Positions 61,232 to 64,000 of a DNA stretch of 64,000 nucleotides are shown one piece after another. Each line of letters starts with the position of its first letter. The first letter of the stretch is position 1. The notes under the pieces are model-generated. The model saw only the letters and a list, made by a program, of their open reading frames with translations. It was not told where the DNA came from and searched no databases. The position numbers were made by a program, and so were the translations under genes. Source of the DNA: Paratinospora sagittata (taxonomy: Eukaryota; Streptophyta; Magnoliopsida; Ranunculales; Menispermaceae); the NCBI GenBank assembly GCA_035771175.1, contig CM069593.1, positions 34,918,741 to 34,982,740 of the forward strand, in the 5' to 3' direction.

Positions 61232-62419
61232 CTAAAGTTGTTTTGGGCGTGCTAGACAATGGGAATCATCAAGGTGTTAGTAGAGAATATTTCAATTAAG
61301 ATAACCTAGCAAAACTGTGTAAGGAATTGAAAAATGGAGCAGGCAGAAGTGCCCACATTTTTCTCGTTAGAAATATCAGATTTTTGTCTCGGACGTGGAT
61401 TGCGTGCTTTTGGGTTGTGTATCATGTTCTCTATTGACAGATAGCAGGCTATAGCAGGTCTATGTACACAAACCCTAGAGCTCGAGTTTTTGACTTTCCG
61501 ATAGCGTGCTATCAAGGCCTATGGCGCGCTATTCTCCATTTTACTAAAAATGGAAAGATCACGGCATCAGCTTTATAGCGAGTTATCAAAAGGGATAGCG
61601 CGCTATAGACAATTTTTCAGAAAAACAAATGTTTTATTAAAACCCTATCAGCGTGCTATCAAGACCGATGGTGCGCTAGTGGCTTATAGAAAATTTTGGC
61701 AAATTGCTGGAAAGCCTTATTTTAAAAAACTAAGGAACTATTCCATTGACTCAAAACATGTTGAGATATGATTATAAACTTTTAAGTAATTCAAAACTCA
61801 TTGAAATTATGATTAAAACCTTTCGAAAAACATTTTTTTCAAAATTAAATACTATATCGAAGTGATTTTGAAGACTTTGCAATTTTCAGAGTTTTAGTGC
61901 TGAGATTGATCGAGGGGTTACCCTACACACCAAAGATCAAACTAATGCATTAGACATGACATATGTGTTCGTTCTTCGAGCTTGATCTTTGTAGACTTCG
62001 ATGGCTATTGTTTGATGTGTTGTTGATGATTACTTGTAGCTCATAGAAAAAAAAATACAGGTGATGTGTTCTTGTTTGATGTGTTTTCTTACCGAGAACA
62101 CTTCATATATTTAAAGTTTAAAACAATAGATAGCCTCTAGAAATCTCAGCACAAAAGGGATAAAATGAAGAACTAACGAAATAATGAGGTTATCTTCAAG
62201 ACAGTTTGCAATTTTGATTCAGTTCGAAGATTGTTTGGGCAAATGCAAGAATCACGACTTTCTTCTATTTAAACACTCTTTGGAAAGCTCAGTCCAACTT
62301 CCAAAGATCGTGTGTGATCTATCTTTTAAAATCAGAGAATGAGGGCTTGATAAAATTAGCAGTTGGAGGTTAAAGAGCAAGAGAGTACAAAATGATTTGA
62401 ATTCAAAACGTTGTTTAAT
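61232..62419 (+). repeat. Satellite monomer 53
   Basis: 1,188 bp. Almost identical to monomer 52; differs for example by CAGGCTATAGC, AAAATTAAATAC (as in monomer 51) and GTTTAAAACAATAG. This is the closest adjacent pair I noticed. Confidence 0.97.
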
Positions 62420-63417
62420 CTAAAGTTGTTTTGGGCGTGCTAGACAATGGGAATCATCGAGGTGTTAGTAGAGAATATTTCACTTAAGATAACCTAGCAA
62501 AACTGTGTAAGGAATTGAAAAATGGAGCAGGCAGAAGTGCCCACATTTTTCTCGTTAGAAATATCAGATTTTTGTCTCGGACGTGGATTGCGTGCTTTTG
62601 GGTTGTGTATCATGTTCTCTATTGACAGATAGCAGGCTATAGCAGGTCTATGTACACAAACCCTAGAGCTCGAGTTTTTGACTTTCCGATAGCGTGTTAT
62701 CAAGGCCTATGGCGCGCTATTGCCCATTTTAATAAAAATGGAAAGATCACGGCAACAGCTTTATAGCGAGTTATAAACTTTTAAATAATTCAAAAGTCAT
62801 TGAAATTATGATTAAAACCTTTCGAAAAACATTTTTTTCAAAATGAAATACTTTATCGAAGTGATTTTGAAGACTTTGCAATTTTCAGAGTTTTAATGCT
62901 GAGATTGATCGAGAGGTTACCCTACACACCAAAGATCAAACTAACGCATTAGACATGATATAAGTCTTCGTTCTTCGAGCTTGATCTTTGTAGACTTCGA
63001 TAGCTATTGTTTGATGTGTTGTTGATGATTACTTGTAGCTCATAGAAAAAAAATACAGGTGATGTGTTCTTGTTTGATGTGCTTTCTTACCGAGAACACT
63101 TCATGTACTTACAGTTTAAAATAATAGATAGCCTCTGGAAATCTCAGCACAAAAGGGATAAAATGAAGAACTAGCGAAATAATGAGGTTATCTTCAAGAC
63201 AGTTTGCAATTTTGATTCAGTTCGAAGATGGTTTGGGCAAATGCAAGAATCACGACTTTCTTCTATTTAAACACTCTTTGGAAAGCTCAGTCTAACTTGC
63301 AAAAATCGTGTGTGTTCTTTCTTTGAAAATCAGAGAATGAGGGCTTTATAAAATTAGCTGTTGCAGGTTAAAGAGCAAGAGAGTACAGAATGATTTGAAT
63401 TCAAAACGTTGTTTAAT
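62420..63417 (+). repeat. Satellite monomer 54 (190-bp internal deletion)
   Basis: 998 bp. At 62771-62777 AGCGAGTTATAAACTTTT joins the start of palindromic subunit 2 to GATTATAAACTTTT. The loss is 190 bp, flanked by the short homology TTATAAA (left partner as in GAGTTATAAAAGG copies). It removes most of subunits 2 and 3. Front half belongs to the 51-53 lineage; distal half does not. Confidence 0.96.
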
Positions 63418-64000
63418 CTCAAGTTGTTTTGGGCGTGCTAGACAATGGGAATCATCAAGGTGTTAGTAGAGAATATTTCAATTAAGTTAACCTAGCAAAA
63501 CTGTGTAAGGAATAGAAAAATGGAGCAAGCAGAAGTGCCCACATTTTTCTCGTTAGAAATATCAGATTTTTGTCTCAGACGTTGATTGCGTGCTTTTGGG
63601 TTGTGTATCATGTTCTTTATTGACAGATAGCAGGCTATAGCAGGTCTATGTACACAAACCCTAGAGCTCGAGTTTTTGACTTTCCGATAGCGTGTTATCA
63701 AGGCCTATGGCGCGCTATTGTCCATTTTACTAAAAATGGAAAGATCACGGCAACAGTTTTATAGCGAGTTAACAAAAGGGATAGCGCGCTATATACAATT
63801 TTCTAGAAAAACAAATGTTTTATTATAGAACCCTATCAGCGTGTTATCAACACCGATAGTGCGCTAGTGCCTTATAGAAAATTTTGGCAAATTGCTGGAA
63901 AGCCTTATTTTAAAAAACTAAGGAACCATTCCATTGACTCAAAACATATTGAGATAAGATTATAAACTTTGAAACAATTCAAAACTCATTGAAATTATGA
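63418..64000 (+). repeat. Satellite monomer 55 (partial, cut by the window edge)
   Basis: The first 583 bp of a monomer. Marks: CAATTAAGTTAACC, GACGTTGATTGCG, ATGTTCTTTATTG, GAGTTAACAAAAGGG, TATATACAATTTTCTAG, CAGCGTGTTATC. The array continues beyond the window. Confidence 0.96.

Larger units (their letters stand above)
58856..62419 (+). repeat. Recent amplification of one monomer (three copies, exact 1,188-bp spacing)
   Basis: Monomers 51, 52 and 53 start exactly 1,188 bp apart and share several private variants, including the 2-bp-shorter TTATTAAAACC. Copies 52 and 53 differ by only a few bases by eye, and the front of monomer 54 belongs to the same lineage (GGAATTGAAAAATGGAGCAG). Confidence 0.85.
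1..64000 (+). repeat. 1.19-kb satellite DNA array, 54 full or shortened monomers plus one partial
   Basis: Landmarks such as CTAAAGTTGTTTTGGGCGTG, GAGCTCGAG, ATAGCGCGCTAT, GGGGTTACCCTACACACC and TTTGAATTCAAA recur in the same order and orientation about every 1,188 bp across the whole window. No monomer is inverted and no foreign sequence interrupts the array. Both edges are inside satellite, so the true array is longer. I do not recognise the monomer as a named family. It has no rDNA, histone or tRNA similarity that I can see, and no LTR or terminal inverted repeat boundaries. Long head-to-tail arrays of this kind are typical of centromeric, pericentromeric or subtelomeric heterochromatin; which of these applies here is not visible in the sequence. 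Confidence 0.98.

Noticed and set aside
74..63701. A recurring minus-strand open frame of about 69 codons, present at the same place in most monomers
   Set aside because: It starts from TTG (complement of CAA in TTATCAAGG) with no upstream ATG, recurs only because the monomers are similar, and shows no domain, signal or conserved codon pattern. Its length is set by two conserved flanking stops.
1..64000. LTR retrotransposon, Helitron or DNA transposon origin
   Set aside because: No TG...CA LTR ends, primer-binding site, polypurine tract, terminal inverted repeats or transposase/reverse transcriptase motifs were seen in any frame. A very old derivation cannot be excluded.
1..64000. rDNA or 5S spacer array, histone or snRNA gene cluster
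   Set aside because: No recognisable 5S, 18S, 5.8S or 28S stretches, no paired A/B box with tRNA folding (CAGTTCGAAGATTG is not a B box) and no histone-like frames in the 1,188-bp unit.
1..64000. Monomer length as exactly seven nucleosome repeats (7 x ~170 bp)
   Set aside because: The arithmetic fits many lengths, and no ~170-bp sequence periodicity is visible within the monomer, so it is not evidence.
1..64000. CRISPR array or other prokaryotic system
   Set aside because: The repeat unit is over 1 kb and continuous, with no repeat-spacer alternation and no operon-like coding sequence.

Overview
The whole window is one uninterrupted satellite DNA array. A roughly 1,188-bp, AT-rich monomer is repeated head-to-tail, always in the same orientation, from base 1 to base 64000. 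Phased on the start of CTAAAGTTG, there are 54 monomers plus a 583-bp partial one at the right edge. Most are 1,185-1,190 bp. The exceptions carry internal deletions: 1,180 bp (monomer 27), 1,165 (29), 1,150 (32, 36 and 42), 794 (50) and 998 (54). I see no convincing protein gene, rRNA, tRNA, CRISPR array or inserted transposon, and no non-satellite sequence. The organism is a eukaryote. Long homogeneous arrays and many CG to TG/CA differences between copies suggest heterochromatic, cytosine-methylated chromatin. A plant is my mild preference, but nothing identifies the taxon and I do not recognise the monomer family.

Layout by subfamily. Monomers 1-9 (1-10692) are mainly an A/B mixture with the older-looking CpG-containing variants. 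Monomers 10-31 (10693-36784) are a broad D-like group; many of them (12, 13, 16, 18, 20-27) share a 1-bp insertion, and the group contains a clear 3,562-bp tandem duplication (22201-29324). Monomers 32-42 (36785-49746) mix two types, P (reads GTCCCAGAC) and Q (reads CCCAATTTTTT), including three Q copies with the same linked 36-bp plus 2-bp deletion. Monomers 43-49 hold a dimeric higher-order repeat of about 2.38 kb (50934-56876 at best quality). Monomers 51-53 are a run of near-identical single monomers, flanked by two strongly shortened copies (50 and 54).

Inside the monomer (coordinates of monomer 1): bases 268-491 hold three diverged units 74-75 bp apart, each with two GC-rich palindromic cores about 20 bp apart, in otherwise AT-rich DNA. 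Bases 700-760 hold a nested inverted-repeat element: 10-bp arms around a perfect 12-bp palindrome and a second quasi-palindrome. The 22-bp and 36-bp deletions both start inside it and remove its right arm. Bases 1164-1175 are a perfect 12-bp palindrome containing an EcoRI site, present in nearly every copy. A plus-strand frame of about 148 codons (bases 102 to about 547) is nearly open in composite, but no copy is intact from end to end; it is probably fortuitous or a relic. Nothing here forms an operon or pathway. The biology is that of a satellite evolving by unequal exchange, conversion, deletion and deamination, possibly (peri)centromeric or heterochromatic.
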